34,577 nt of DNA from Nocardiaceae bacterium (GCA_021372355.1 JAJFUQ010000130.1:1-34577), one strand, 5' to 3'; positions 19,821 to 30,452 are shown, numbered from the stretch's first letter. The notes: generated by a model from the letters alone, not told the origin. Numbers and translations: made by a program.

Positions 19821-22015
19821 GTCCACGTCCTGGGGCGAACCGCGTTTGCCGCGTCGATGTATTCGATCTTCTCGGCGCCCTCACTCGCACGCCCGATCAC
19901 CCGATATGCCGCCTCCAGGTCCAGGCGAACACGTCGTTCCGGGTCGGCACCGGCGCTCTTGATCGAACCGATGATCCCTGGCGGCAACGTCTCGCCGTCC
20001 TCGAGCGCGGCGAGGGCGTATTCGAGGATGTACATACGCAACCGCGCGTCCTCGACCGTCGGCAACTGGATCTGGCGCAACAGGTGTACCGAACGCTCGA
20101 CGTCGGTCAGCTTCGCTCCGTCGTCGGTGAGCACCCGAATCGCCTCGACCTGCCCGGCGACGTACGACGCCGAGGTCATCGGAATGCGGTCGAACGCTTC
20201 GACTGCGCCGGCGCGGTCATCCGCACCGACCCGGCACCGCGCGAGTCCGGCGCACGCGGTGGTGAACGACGGATCGGTTCGCGAAACCACGTCGTAGTAC
20301 GAGGCGGCCCGATCGATTTTCCCGGCCAGCTCCAACGCGGTCGCCAAGGCGAGCTTCGGTGCCAGCTCACCCGGCAGGTACCGCATGACAGACTCGAACA
20401 CCCCGGCGGCGTCCTCGGGCCGATCGGTCGCCAGGTGAATGAGTCCGCGGTACCAATCCGAGCGCCAGTTGCGGCCGTGGAGGGCCGTCGACCGATTCAG
20501 GCATTCGAGGGCTGCGTCATACTCGGGTTCCGGCTTGGCCGCAGCGGCGTAGATCAGTGCGCGCACCGTCGCGAGTTCGATGCCGACGCTTCGCTCGGGC
20601 GCTTGGTCCAGCAGTCGCAGTTGTTGCTCGGGATCGGTACCGACCAAGGCAGCCAGGTACGCCTCTGCAGGATCGTCCGGGTCACTCAGTAGCGAAGGCA
20701 GCGACCGCCAGTCGGAACGAGCGAGTTCCGATCGCCGCTCCATGGCGAACAGTCGGCTCGGCGCCGGCCGCGGATCACCGCTGGCGGCGAGTACTTCCCG
20801 CAGCACGCCAACGAGCTGTTCGGCCATTTCGTCGGCGGAATGGAACCGGTCCTCGGGATCGAGCGCGGTCGCACGCGTCAGAAACAGATACAGCGACTCG
20901 AACCGCTGGTACACCTCGAAGTCACTGCGATCGGGCAGCTTCTTGGCGTACGTCGACTGATATCCGCGGAAGTCGGTCGCGAGAACGGCGAGAGTTCGTG
21001 CCACCGTGTACAAGTCGGACTCCACGGAGGAGCCGACGGTCGCTACTTCGGGTGCCTGATAGCCGACGGTGCCGTAGATGTCGGCATCGTCGTCACCCAT
21101 CCGGATAACCGCACCGAGATCGATCAACTTCACCTGCTCAGGCGTCTCGATCACGTTGTCCGGCTTGAAATCGTTGAACACCAGGTTGTGATCGTGCAGG
21201 TACCCGAACGCCGGCAGCACCTCGAGGATGTAGGCGATCGCCATCGCCGGCGGCATGGGGTCGACCGCACCACCGGCCGCCTCACGTCGAGCTTTGAGGT
21301 GGTCCTTCAGCGAAAGCCCGCCGACGTACTCCATGACGATGTACGACGCACCCTGATGCTCGACGAAGTTGTAGATCCGGACGATGTTCGGGTGCTCCAC
21401 CTCCGCAAGGAATCGCGCCTCGGCCATCGCGACGGCCGCAGCCCCCGCGTCACCGGAATCGAGCAGACCTTTGAGCACGACCCAGCGATCACTGACGCGC
21501 TTGTCGGTGGCGAGGTAGACCCAACCGAGCCCACCGTGTGCCAGGCAACCGGCCACCTCGTATTGACCGACCAAGTCACCGGCGACGAGCTTCGGCGTGA
21601 ACGAAAAGCGCTGGCCACAGGCGGGACAGAATCCCTCTGGGCGGCCCGGGCGATCGTCACGCTTTCGTCCGACCTTCTCGCCGCATTTCCCGCAGAAACG
21701 CTTCTCCTCGGGCACCGCGGGATCGACCAGCACCGCGGTGCTCGGATCGCGACGCGCCACCAACGGAACGCTGACCAGACCCGCGCCGATCCGACGACTG
21801 GTCGCCTGCCGCTGTTTTCCTCTGCGGGTGGCACCGGTAGCGGACGTTGCGGCGGTTGAGGTTCCGGAGGTTGCGATACCCGCTGTCGCGCGGGTGTCCG
21901 GTGGGCCACTCGACTGCGGTGTCGCGCGCGGCGCCAGTCCGCACTCGGAGCAATAACCGTCCTCGATGACCCCCGCGCACCCCGGTGTCGCCTGACAAGG
22001 CGTTGACGCGGTCAC
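19817..22015 (-). CDS. pknG: PknG-type serine/threonine protein kinase with rubredoxin-like and TPR domains
   Basis: The 732-residue protein has an extra N-terminal zinc-knuckle-like module (Cys7, Cys13, Cys22, Cys25), a Thr/Ala-rich linker, then the PknG rubredoxin-like metal site (Cys108/Cys111 and Cys130/Cys133). The kinase domain is about 150-410: glycine loop LAHGGLGWVYLAT, Lys182 in VVLKGLL, catalytic Asp282 in LVFNDFKPDN, and Asp299 in LIDLGA, all in the non-RD PknG style. The C-terminal half (about 440-730) is a TPR domain. In mycobacteria and corynebacteria, PknG phosphorylates GarA/OdhI to control 2-oxoglutarate use in response to amino acids sensed through GlnH and GlnX. Both of those are encoded upstream in this operon. 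GTG 22015 overlaps the previous stop (GTGA). Confidence 0.95.
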   Translation of the reverse strand: MTASTPCQATPGCAGVIEDGYCSECGLAPRATPQSSGPPDTRATAGIATSGTSTAATSATGATRRGKQRQATSRRIGAGLVSVPLVARRDPSTAVLVDPAVPEEKRFCGKCGEKVGRKRDDRPGRPEGFCPACGQRFSFTPKLVAGDLVGQYEVAGCLAHGGLGWVYLATDKRVSDRWVVLKGLLDSGDAGAAAVAMAEARFLAEVEHPNIVRIYNFVEHQGASYIVMEYVGGLSLKDHLKARREAAGGAVDPMPPAMAIAYILEVLPAFGYLHDHNLVFNDFKPDNVIETPEQVKLIDLGAVIRMGDDDADIYGTVGYQAPEVATVGSSVESDLYTVARTLAVLATDFRGYQSTYAKKLPDRSDFEVYQRFESLYLFLTRATALDPEDRFHSADEMAEQLVGVLREVLAASGDPRPAPSRLFAMERRSELARSDWRSLPSLLSDPDDPAEAYLAALVGTDPEQQLRLLDQAPERSVGIELATVRALIYAAAAKPEPEYDAALECLNRSTALHGRNWRSDWYRGLIHLATDRPEDAAGVFESVMRYLPGELAPKLALATALELAGKIDRAASYYDVVSRTDPSFTTACAGLARCRVGADDRAGAVEAFDRIPMTSASYVAGQVEAIRVLTDDGAKLTDVERSVHLLRQIQLPTVEDARLRMYILEYALAALEDGETLPPGIIGSIKSAGADPERRVRLDLEAAYRVIGRASEGAEKIEYIDAANAVRPRTWT

Positions 22016-23220
22016 TGTCCACCTCCCACAGCATCAGCGGATGCGGTTGCCGAGGTCACCGCGGCGACGTAGGCGGCGACCGCGGAGCGTGCAGCGTCGA
22101 GGTCGCACGGCGCTATGTACAGCAGGTTCTGTGCTCGGCCGGCCATTCGCGCGAGCTGGGCTGACTCCGCGAGCCCGAAGCGATGAGCTTTGGCTTTGTA
22201 GGCGTCGAGCCTCCCCCGAAGCTCTGCCCGCTCACGGACAGGCGCGATCGCCGCGTCTCGGTCGGCGACGGCTTGGTCGTAGGCGAACTGTGCGCGGCTC
22301 TGCCAGGCCAACAACCGCGCACCGCCGGCGGTCGATCGAATCTGCAATTCCGATCCGACCGCTGCGAGTTCGTCGGCAAGACCGCGGTCCGGAGCGGTGG
22401 GGACGGACCGCGAGAACCCGGCGATCTTCGTGGTCGCCACTTCGTGTGCGCTCACGGCCTCGCGGTGGACAGCCCGGATGCGGTCCAACAGACCCGTGGC
22501 CTGAGACCGGATCTCGGCGAGCCGGGCCGCAAGCTCCGCGGCCGACGAAACCACCATGCGGGCCTGCGCCAGGAGTTCCTCGACAACGTCGAAGTCGCTG
22601 AATGCGGTGCCCAGCGGGTCCGCGCCGACCTTGTCGACCAGAGCACCGAACGCGAATGCGGCGCGCGCCACGGCGGGCGAAGCGCCCGAGTCCTTCGCGC
22701 GGAGGTGGCGAACTTCCTCTTCGCAGACGCCGAGCCGCGGCATCTGCCACTGCCACGCGCCGGCCACCTCGGCGAGGAAGTTCCGCACCCGCTCGAATGC
22801 CGACTCGAGCCGGGCGAGCAACGCCGACGGCGACACGTGAGCCGTCTGAGTCTGCGGCCCGAGCAACGTCCGCTCGGTCAGCGCGACCTTCGACGACGAC
22901 AGCTCTATCGACGATCCGAACAGCAGCCGGGACAGGTCGAGCGTTTCATCCCGCCCGAGCCGACGACCCGATCCGCGCGCCGTTCGCGCACGCGCAATGA
23001 AGTCCGTCAAGAGGTGGTGTCCCGCCCACAGTTCGCCGGCCACCGCCTGAATATCGGTCCAGGCCTGGGACGTACGCCCGCGCAGGACTCCCGAGGCCAG
23101 CAACTTCCAGGTCGCATCGGAATCCAACTCGACGAGAGTCAAGGCGATGGCCTCGGCGGCCGACGACAGGCGCATCAGTTCTGCATCGCAGAACTCGATC
23201 GTGTACCCGGGTTGAGTCAT
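22012..23220 (-). CDS. Unknown alpha-helical protein between glnH and pknG
   Basis: I do not recognise this 402-residue protein. It is rich in Ala, Arg, Glu and Leu and should be nearly all helical, with likely coiled-coil stretches such as LLARLESAFERVRNFLAEVA and ELAARLAEIRSQATGLLDRI. No signal peptide or membrane segment is present, so it is cytoplasmic. The N-terminus MTQPGYTIEFCDAELMRLSS and the WTDIQAVAGELWAGHHLLTD segment might be useful for family searches. The ATG at 23220 is 1 nt past the glnH stop, and its own stop overlaps the pknG start. M. tuberculosis has no gene at this place between glnH and pknG. Its position suggests a partner or scaffold of the kinase (inference only). Confidence 0.8.
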   Translation of the reverse strand: MTQPGYTIEFCDAELMRLSSAAEAIALTLVELDSDATWKLLASGVLRGRTSQAWTDIQAVAGELWAGHHLLTDFIARARTARGSGRRLGRDETLDLSRLLFGSSIELSSSKVALTERTLLGPQTQTAHVSPSALLARLESAFERVRNFLAEVAGAWQWQMPRLGVCEEEVRHLRAKDSGASPAVARAAFAFGALVDKVGADPLGTAFSDFDVVEELLAQARMVVSSAAELAARLAEIRSQATGLLDRIRAVHREAVSAHEVATTKIAGFSRSVPTAPDRGLADELAAVGSELQIRSTAGGARLLAWQSRAQFAYDQAVADRDAAIAPVRERAELRGRLDAYKAKAHRFGLAESAQLARMAGRAQNLLYIAPCDLDAARSAVAAYVAAVTSATASADAVGGGQ

Positions 23221-23221
23221 G

Positions 23222-24169
23222 TCAGTCCCGGTACCTTGCGTCGGGCAGCGGCGCGGGCGCCGAATACCTGCCGAGCCAGCGGTCAGCGATCTGTTCGAGC
23301 GTCCCGGCAGCCCGGGCCTGCGCGAGTACACCGTTGACGAAGCGCGTGAATTCCGGGTGTGCCTGGCTGATGCCCAGGCCATAGGGCTCGTCCGTGAACC
23401 GCGGACCGACGACCTTGGCATAGGGGTCCTGAGCGGCCAGTCCAGCGAGAATGGTGTCGTCGGTCGAGATCGCGTCTGCCCGATTCTGCTGGAACGCGAC
23501 GAGGCACTCACCCCAGGTCGGCTCGGTGAGGAGCTTCGGATGGGCCGGTGAGGTGACGATCGCGTTGATCGACGTCGACCCGGCTACGGCACACACCGTC
23601 TTGCCACCCAGGTCGTCGAGGCTGGTGGCTGACGACGTCGTCGGTACCAGAACCTTCTGCCCGGCCTGGTAGTACACGGTCGAGAAGTCGATCGCCGCGC
23701 GCCGCTGACAATTGATCGTCATGGTTTCGGCGACGAGATCGACCGTTCCGTTCTGCACATCCTTGATGCGGTCACTGTTGGGGATGACCACGATCTGGAT
23801 CTTGTTCGGGTCCCCCAACACTGCTTGTGCGATGAGGCGGGCGACATCGATGTCAAAGCCCTCGATGCTTCCGGTGAACGGATTCCGGCTCGAGAACAGC
23901 AGCGTGTCCTGACTGGTCCCGACCACGACCCGGCCCCGCGCCGCGATCGTCGCCATGAAGGAGCCCTCGGGCATGTTGCCGGGCGCCGGAAGCTGGTCCG
24001 GCGGCCGTAGCGACGCCGTCGGGTCCCCACACGACGTGTCGGCAGTTGCGGGAGCAGTTGTCGACGGCGCGGACGCTTGAGGTGGCGGCTGCGGAGACTC
24101 ACTGCAGGCGCCCAGTCCGGCGACGACAGCGATCAGCGCGATGTTGAACGCAAGGCGTTTGATTCTCAT
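23222..24169 (-). CDS. glnH: GlnH-type periplasmic amino-acid-binding lipoprotein
   Basis: The 315-residue protein has a lipoprotein signal (MRIKRLAFNIALIAVVAGLG) with lipobox LGAC, the lipid-bearing Cys being residue 22. A Pro/Ser/Thr-rich tether follows, then a family 3 solute-binding fold: GRVVVGTSQDTLLFSSRNPF, GFDIDVARLIAQAVLG, LVAETMTINCQRRAAIDFST, and VCAVAGSTSINAIV. In mycobacteria GlnH binds Asp/Asn (Glu/Gln in other species) and, rather than feeding a transporter, signals through GlnX to PknG. No permease or ATPase gene is here, which fits the sensor role. Its ATG overlaps the glnX stop (ATGA). Confidence 0.94.
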   Translation of the reverse strand: MRIKRLAFNIALIAVVAGLGACSESPQPPPQASAPSTTAPATADTSCGDPTASLRPPDQLPAPGNMPEGSFMATIAARGRVVVGTSQDTLLFSSRNPFTGSIEGFDIDVARLIAQAVLGDPNKIQIVVIPNSDRIKDVQNGTVDLVAETMTINCQRRAAIDFSTVYYQAGQKVLVPTTSSATSLDDLGGKTVCAVAGSTSINAIVTSPAHPKLLTEPTWGECLVAFQQNRADAISTDDTILAGLAAQDPYAKVVGPRFTDEPYGLGISQAHPEFTRFVNGVLAQARAAGTLEQIADRWLGRYSAPAPLPDARYRD

Positions 24170-25473
24170 CGGTACTCCTCCAAACGGGGACGAATACCGA
24201 GCACGGCCAGCAGCCCGATGAGAATGCTTCCGATCGGGATCAGCACGACGAGCGCCGACATCATGGTCTCGGTACCTGCGACCGCGTCCGTGAACTGCTG
24301 CTGCGCATCCGACACTTCTGCGGAGATCGCGCGATCGAGAGCCGCGAACGCGCTCGCGCCGCCCGCGGGCTCGGTCGACAACTCGAGCGCGACAGCCCCG
24401 TTGTAATCGCCGGCGGCGAGCGTCTTCATCATCTGTTCGTGGGTCGCCGCGTAGGCCTCCGCCGCCTTCGCCGCAGCACCACCGCGCTCCAACAGGCCCG
24501 CTTCACCGCCGGACCCCAGCAGCTTTGCGTGCCCGGCCTGGAAGTCGGCTTCGAAGTCTGCGCTCGAACTGCGACGGACGAGGATCAGACTTTCGTCGCT
24601 GTCCTGCACGAGAGCGGCGATCCGCGCATGGGCCGCACGGTCAAGAGGGTCGGTGCCGTCGCGACGCGCGTCGGCGAAGCGCAGACTCTGCAGCAGCGTG
24701 ATCACACCGACCACGAGCACGAGCACGAGCAGAACAGCGGACGACGCGACGAGTCCGGGGTTCAGAGTCCGCCGGGTTTGCCTCGAGAGGAAGATCTGCG
24801 TGACCCCGAGGACACCGGCCAACGCGAGCGCCAGAAACGCCGTGAGCGCGAGCAACGGGCGGGCCTTCGCCGCGGAGTAGTCGTGTGCCAGTTGTTGCTG
24901 TTCCTCGGCGAGCAGCTGATCTGCCGCCGGCAGCATGACCGTGCGGGCGAGCCGGTCCGCTTCGGACAAGTAAGCCGACCCCACCGGCAGGCCCTGCCGG
25001 TTGTTCGCCCGCGCCGCCTGGATAAGGCCCGCGTACACCGGAAGCTGCTCACTCAAGGTCCGAATCGCATCGGCTGGACGACCACTCGTCGAGACACGTG
25101 TTGCGGAGTCGGCGAGTCGCCGGCCGGCCTCCCGGAGATCCGCGTCATATCGCGCCACTTGCGGTGCGGGCTCGAGTCCGCCAGACAGAAACGCTTGGGC
25201 GGCGACGGTATTGGCGTCCGCGACCGAACTGTAGATCGCGACCGCATCGACCACGAGCGGCTCGGACGTGCCGGTGACCGCCTTGGTTCCCGCGGTCGCC
25301 TGCACGGCCGCCAGAGTCCCGACCACGGCAAGCAGGACGACCAGCCCGACCGTTATCGCGCGCAAAAGGCGCAACCGGCCCGGAGTGGTCCGCACACCGG
25401 CAACGAAGTCCGACAGCCGTCGCACTCTGATCGACTGCGTTATCGCCGGCCTACCCATGACCGCCGCCCACAT
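24166..25473 (-). CDS. glnX: GlnX-type membrane sensor/relay protein
   Basis: The 435-residue protein has four membrane segments at about 39-60, 206-229, 240-262 and 404-426. Two large helical regions lie between the first and second and between the third and fourth, both outside the cell, resembling sensory four-helix bundles. This fits the Rv0412c/GlnX family, which carries the GlnH signal across the membrane to PknG. The cytoplasmic parts are short, so contact with the kinase or another soluble partner must use the N-terminus, the 2-3 loop (SRQTRRTLNPG) or the C-terminal tail. ATG 25473 has GAGGAG close upstream. It is the first gene of the operon. Confidence 0.88.
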   Translation of the reverse strand: MWAAVMGRPAITQSIRVRRLSDFVAGVRTTPGRLRLLRAITVGLVVLLAVVGTLAAVQATAGTKAVTGTSEPLVVDAVAIYSSVADANTVAAQAFLSGGLEPAPQVARYDADLREAGRRLADSATRVSTSGRPADAIRTLSEQLPVYAGLIQAARANNRQGLPVGSAYLSEADRLARTVMLPAADQLLAEEQQQLAHDYSAAKARPLLALTAFLALALAGVLGVTQIFLSRQTRRTLNPGLVASSAVLLVLVLVVGVITLLQSLRFADARRDGTDPLDRAAHARIAALVQDSDESLILVRRSSSADFEADFQAGHAKLLGSGGEAGLLERGGAAAKAAEAYAATHEQMMKTLAAGDYNGAVALELSTEPAGGASAFAALDRAISAEVSDAQQQFTDAVAGTETMMSALVVLIPIGSILIGLLAVLGIRPRLEEYR

Positions 25474-25713
25474 GTTCTCCTCAAGAAAATCAATTCAGCC
25501 CGGAAATCGGTGGTCACGCGACGATGCAGTTTTCAGGCATATCGTGGGGCGGTTCGATCAATTTGTCGAGCCAAATCTGCGGTGTCCGTCCTTTGCAGGA
25601 CGTCACGGTGGGCGCTTTGACGGGGATGTCCCGTTTGTCGAATCGGCAGCGCTGACGTGGCGCGCCCAGAATGCTGAGCGAACCTGTCGGTACCTCCCGA
25701 TAGGGTTCCACCC
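25474..25713. promoter_or_regulatory. Divergent intergenic region, promoters of the PknG operon and recB-like gene
   Basis: At 240 bp this is the longest gap in the window. It must hold the promoter for the seven-gene operon. It contains a 6-bp hairpin (CGTCCT/AGGACG, loop TTGC). A short minus frame (25514-25711, 65 codons) is present but has no recognisable product. No firm -10/-35 pair or RNA element was found. Confidence 0.4.
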
Positions 25714-26553
25714 ATGACGACCGAAGCTCCTCCTCGTCGGCTGGCCCTCTCCCCGTCCCGCGCGTCCGACTTCAAGCAGTGCCCGCTGAAGTACCGGCTG
25801 CGCGCGGTCGACCGGGTTCCCGAGGCACCGACGAAGGCCGCGTTCCGCGGAACGGTCGTCCATGCGGCGCTGGAGTCCCTCTACTCGATGCCGGCGGCCG
25901 AGCGCGTTCGCCCACGAGCACTCGAACTCGTCGAACCGGCGTGGCGCCGTCTCATCGACGAGTCGCCCGAGCTCGCCGACCTCATCGACGCCAATGACGT
26001 CGCGACTTTCCTAGACGAGGCCCGCACTCTCGTGACGTCGTACTACGACCTGGAAGATCCGACTCGGTTCAATCCGGCGGCATGCGAACTGTTCGTCGAA
26101 CATGAACTCACCGACGGCGCACTGCTCCGGGGCTACATCGACCGTCTGGACATCGCGCCGACAGGTCAGGTGCGCGTCGTCGACTACAAGACCGGACGCG
26201 CACCCAGCGAACTGTTCGAGGGCAAAGCCCTGTTCCAGATGAAGTTCTACGCGCTTGTCGTCTTCCGTACGCGCGGCACGGTGCCGACCCAGCTCGAGCT
26301 GCTCTACCTCGCGGATGGAAAGCGCCTCGTCTATCGTCCCGACGAACCGGAACTGCTCCGCTTCGAGCGGACGCTGTCGGCGATCTGGAAGGCGATCCTC
26401 AAATCCGGTGAGACCGGAGATTTCCGGCCGAACCGCGGCAAGCTGTGTGGCTGGTGTGATTTCAAAGCCCACTGCCCGGAGTTCGGCGGCACGGTTCCCG
26501 TCTATCCGGGCTGGCCCGAGCAACCGTCCGACGATGGCGCCGAGCGTGACTGA
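25714..26553 (+). CDS. RecB-family PD-(D/E)XK nuclease with four-cysteine Fe-S motif
   Basis: The 279-residue protein starts with LSPSRASDFKQCPLKYRLRA (Cys23) and ends with LCGWCDFKAHCPEF (Cys245, Cys248, Cys254), the Cys-x(n)-Cys-x2-Cys-x5-Cys set that binds a 4Fe-4S cluster in AddB- and Cas4-like nucleases. Nuclease residues are His50 in RGTVVHAAL, Asp143 in GYIDRLD, and Asp157-x-Lys159 in VVDYKTGR. M. tuberculosis Rv2119 is the apparent counterpart, next to trmI. It lacks a helicase domain, so it is a stand-alone nuclease with probable 5'-3' ssDNA activity; its biological role is not known. No cas genes are nearby. Confidence 0.9.
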   Translation: MTTEAPPRRLALSPSRASDFKQCPLKYRLRAVDRVPEAPTKAAFRGTVVHAALESLYSMPAAERVRPRALELVEPAWRRLIDESPELADLIDANDVATFLDEARTLVTSYYDLEDPTRFNPAACELFVEHELTDGALLRGYIDRLDIAPTGQVRVVDYKTGRAPSELFEGKALFQMKFYALVVFRTRGTVPTQLELLYLADGKRLVYRPDEPELLRFERTLSAIWKAILKSGETGDFRPNRGKLCGWCDFKAHCPEFGGTVPVYPGWPEQPSDDGAERD

Positions 26554-26554
26554 C

Positions 26555-27307
26555 ATGCTCGACCTGTTCACGAGCGTCAAGCGGCTGATTCGCCCGTCGA
26601 CGATCCGGCTCTTTCTCGGCCTTCACTCCTTCGTCCGGAACGGTCAGGTCGGTGACGGGCGCGAAGCCGCCGTCCTCGATGTGGTCCTCCGGACGACGCA
26701 GCGCGGCGACCTGGACGGCGTCATCCGCGCCATCGATGATTTCGCGAGCGACAGGTCGTTCCTGGTCAATGTCGGGAACGAGAAGGGCCTCATCCTCGAT
26801 GCGGCGATCAAGCGCGCGAACCCGCAGCTGTTGGTCGAACTCGGCGCCTACGTCGGTTACAGCGCGCTGCGCACGGCCCGCGTGATGCCCGCGGACGCAC
26901 ATCTCTACTCCGTCGAGCTCGTGGCGGCGAATGCCGAGATCACCCGCACAATGCTCGAGCACGCGGGGGTGAGCGATCGGGTCACTGTGATCAACGGCAA
27001 GATCGGCGATCCAGCGACGATGGAGAAACTCGACGCTGCCGTCGGCTCAGGAAAGCTGGACTTCGTCTTCATCGATCACACGAAGACCTACTACCTGCCC
27101 GACCTCAAAGCGATCCTCGCAGCGGGGTGGCTACACCCGGCATCGGTCGTCGTCGCCGATAACGTGAAATCGCCGGGCGCTCCCGACTACCTGGCCCACC
27201 TGCGCGCCGCAGAGGGCACCACCTGGCACACAGTCGAGCACGCCACGCACGTGGAGTACCTGTCCCTCATCAAGGACCTGGTACTCGAGTCGACCTACCT
27301 GGGTTAG
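26555..27307 (+). CDS. Class I SAM-dependent O-methyltransferase (catechol-O-methyltransferase-like)
   Basis: The 250-residue protein has motif [21 protein letters not shown] and the acidic SAM ligand region [35 protein letters not shown] and [20 protein letters not shown] are the metal-binding region typical of catechol-O-methyltransferase relatives. The substrate is unknown. The ATG at 26555 is 1 nt after the recB-like stop (TGACATG), giving coupling; an in-frame ATG at 26534 inside the upstream gene is possible. Its stop overlaps the convergent hisG stop (TTAG). Confidence 0.85.
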   Translation: MLDLFTSVKRLIRPSTIRLFLGLHSFVRNGQVGDGREAAVLDVVLRTTQRGDLDGVIRAIDDFASDRSFLVNVGNEKGLILDAAIKRANPQLLVELGAYVGYSALRTARVMPADAHLYSVELVAANAEITRTMLEHAGVSDRVTVINGKIGDPATMEKLDAAVGSGKLDFVFIDHTKTYYLPDLKAILAAGWLHPASVVVADNVKSPGAPDYLAHLRAAEGTTWHTVEHATHVEYLSLIKDLVLESTYLG

Positions 27308-28155
27308 AACGCCCGGCAGGACCGGATGTCGCTGGCCAGAATCGCCTTGGCACCTAGGTCTGCGAGCTCGTCCATCACGTCGTTACTCGTGCGACGAGGT
27401 ACCAGCGCGCGCACGGCGACCCAACGCTCGTCCGCCAGCGGCGACACCGTCGGCGACTCGAGGCCGGGCGTGATCTGAACTGCGCGATCGAGCAGGTCAC
27501 GCGGGCAGTCGTAGTCGAGCATCAGGTACTGCTGCGCAAACACGACACCTTGGATGCGAGCGATGAGCTGGTTGCGTGCGCGGTCCGCGCGATCCGAACC
27601 GGTGCGCTCGATAAGGACACCTTCGGAGTCGCACAGCGATTCACCGAAGGCGACCAGGTTGTGTTGCTTGAGAGTCCGGCCCGAGCCGACGACGTCCGCG
27701 ATCGCATCGGCAACGCCGAGCTGGATCGAGATCTCGACGGCGCCGTCGAGACGGATGACATCAGCTTGGATCCCGCGTCGCGCGAGGTCGGTGCGCACGA
27801 GGTTCGGGTACGACGTCGCGATCCGCAGACCTTGCAGATCGGTCACCTGCCACTCTTTGCCCTCAGGTGCGGCGTACCGGAAGGTCGAGCGGCCGAAGCC
27901 CAGCGAGACGCGCTCCGACACCGAGGCGCCGGAGTCCACCGCGAGGTCGCGGCCGGTGATTCCGAGGTCAAGATCGCCGTTGCCGACGTAGATCGCGATG
28001 TCCTTCGGACGCAGGAAGAAGAACTCGACGTTGTTGGCCGGGTCGAGCACGGTGAGGTCGCGGGCGTCGCCGCGGCGACGGTAACCGGCTTCGTTGAGAA
28101 TCTCGGCGGCAGCTTCGGAAAGCGCGCCCTTGTTCGGCACTGCTACGCGCAGCAT
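27304..28155 (-). CDS. hisG: ATP phosphoribosyltransferase HisG (long form)
   Basis: This is the first enzyme of histidine synthesis: ATP plus PRPP gives phosphoribosyl-ATP. The 283-residue length marks the long form with a C-terminal ACT-like regulatory domain, so no HisZ is needed. [50 protein letters not shown] and [20 protein letters not shown] (PRPP loop) are diagnostic. The end part ([20 protein letters not shown]) is the ACT-like domain that senses histidine. It follows hisE by 34 bp; AAGGGA lies about 8 nt before its ATG. Confidence 0.97.
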   Translation of the reverse strand: MLRVAVPNKGALSEAAAEILNEAGYRRRGDARDLTVLDPANNVEFFFLRPKDIAIYVGNGDLDLGITGRDLAVDSGASVSERVSLGFGRSTFRYAAPEGKEWQVTDLQGLRIATSYPNLVRTDLARRGIQADVIRLDGAVEISIQLGVADAIADVVGSGRTLKQHNLVAFGESLCDSEGVLIERTGSDRADRARNQLIARIQGVVFAQQYLMLDYDCPRDLLDRAVQITPGLESPTVSPLADERWVAVRALVPRRTSNDVMDELADLGAKAILASDIRSCRAF

Positions 28156-28189
28156 GTGGTTGTCCCTTCGGAAAGTCTGGCGTGGCGGG

Positions 28190-28471
28190 TCAGAGGTGCT
28201 TGTAGACGTCGTCGAGCGTCAGCCCGCGGCCCACCATGAGAACCTGCACCCAATAGAGAAGCTGTGAGATTTCACCGGCGAGAGCGTCGTCGCCCTCATG
28301 CTCAGCGGCAAGCCACACCTCACCCGCTTCTTCGAGAATCTTCTTGCCCTGGAAATGGACGCCGGCGTCGAGTGCAGCAACGGTCCCGGAGCCTTCGGGA
28401 CGGTTCTGCGCACGATCGAGGAGCTCGGCGAACAGGGATTCGAAGTTCTTCACGGTGAGCAATTCTTTCAT
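28190..28471 (-). CDS. hisE: Phosphoribosyl-ATP pyrophosphatase HisE
   Basis: The 93-residue protein is a MazG-like all-helical enzyme for the second step of histidine synthesis. [35 protein letters not shown] (the EExxE metal motif) and [20 protein letters not shown] are the family marks. It is separate from HisI, as in other actinobacteria. The pair hisE-hisG is one transcript, divergent from htpG. Confidence 0.96.
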   Translation of the reverse strand: MKELLTVKNFESLFAELLDRAQNRPEGSGTVAALDAGVHFQGKKILEEAGEVWLAAEHEGDDALAGEISQLLYWVQVLMVGRGLTLDDVYKHL

Positions 28472-28563
28472 GCGGACCGGGGACCGGCTAAATGCACCTG
28501 TCGTAGGTGGTTAGTAACATCGCGTACGCACGTTGGCAAACCCGTCACGAAGGAGCGAGATCG
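28472..28563. promoter_or_regulatory. Divergent promoter region of hisE and htpG
   Basis: On the plus strand TAACAT at 28515-28520 could be the -10 for htpG, giving a leader of about 37 nt. AGGAG at 28551-28555 is the htpG ribosome site. I see no HspR or CIRCE element. Confidence 0.35.
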
Positions 28564-30444
<1,881 letters not shown>

Positions 30445-30452
30445 ATGTCGCT

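Larger units (their letters stand above)
16881..25473 (-). other. Seven-gene translationally coupled operon glnX-glnH-orf-pknG-PP2C-vWA-FHA
   Basis: All six junctions are tight: glnX/glnH overlap by ATGA, glnH/orf are 1 nt apart (TGACATG), orf/pknG overlap by GTGA, pknG/PP2C by ATGA, PP2C/vWA by 8 nt, and vWA/FHA by GTGA. Transcription should start in the 240-bp gap upstream of glnX and end at the 16828-16857 hairpin. The products cover sensing, membrane relay, kinase, phosphatase, MIDAS protein and phospho-reader. Confidence 0.85.

Noticed and set aside
22183..23337. 384-codon plus-strand open frame over the unknown helical protein
   Set aside because: The minus frame is coupled on both sides to glnH and pknG; the plus frame is Arg/Gly/Pro-rich and crosses into glnH.
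25514..25711. 65-codon minus frame in the recB-glnX gap
   Set aside because: No ribosome site or family match; it occupies the only space for the operon promoter.
28507..28563. Longer htpG from GTG 28507
   Set aside because: No ribosome site there and no family similarity; TTG 28564 has AGGAG at 8 nt.
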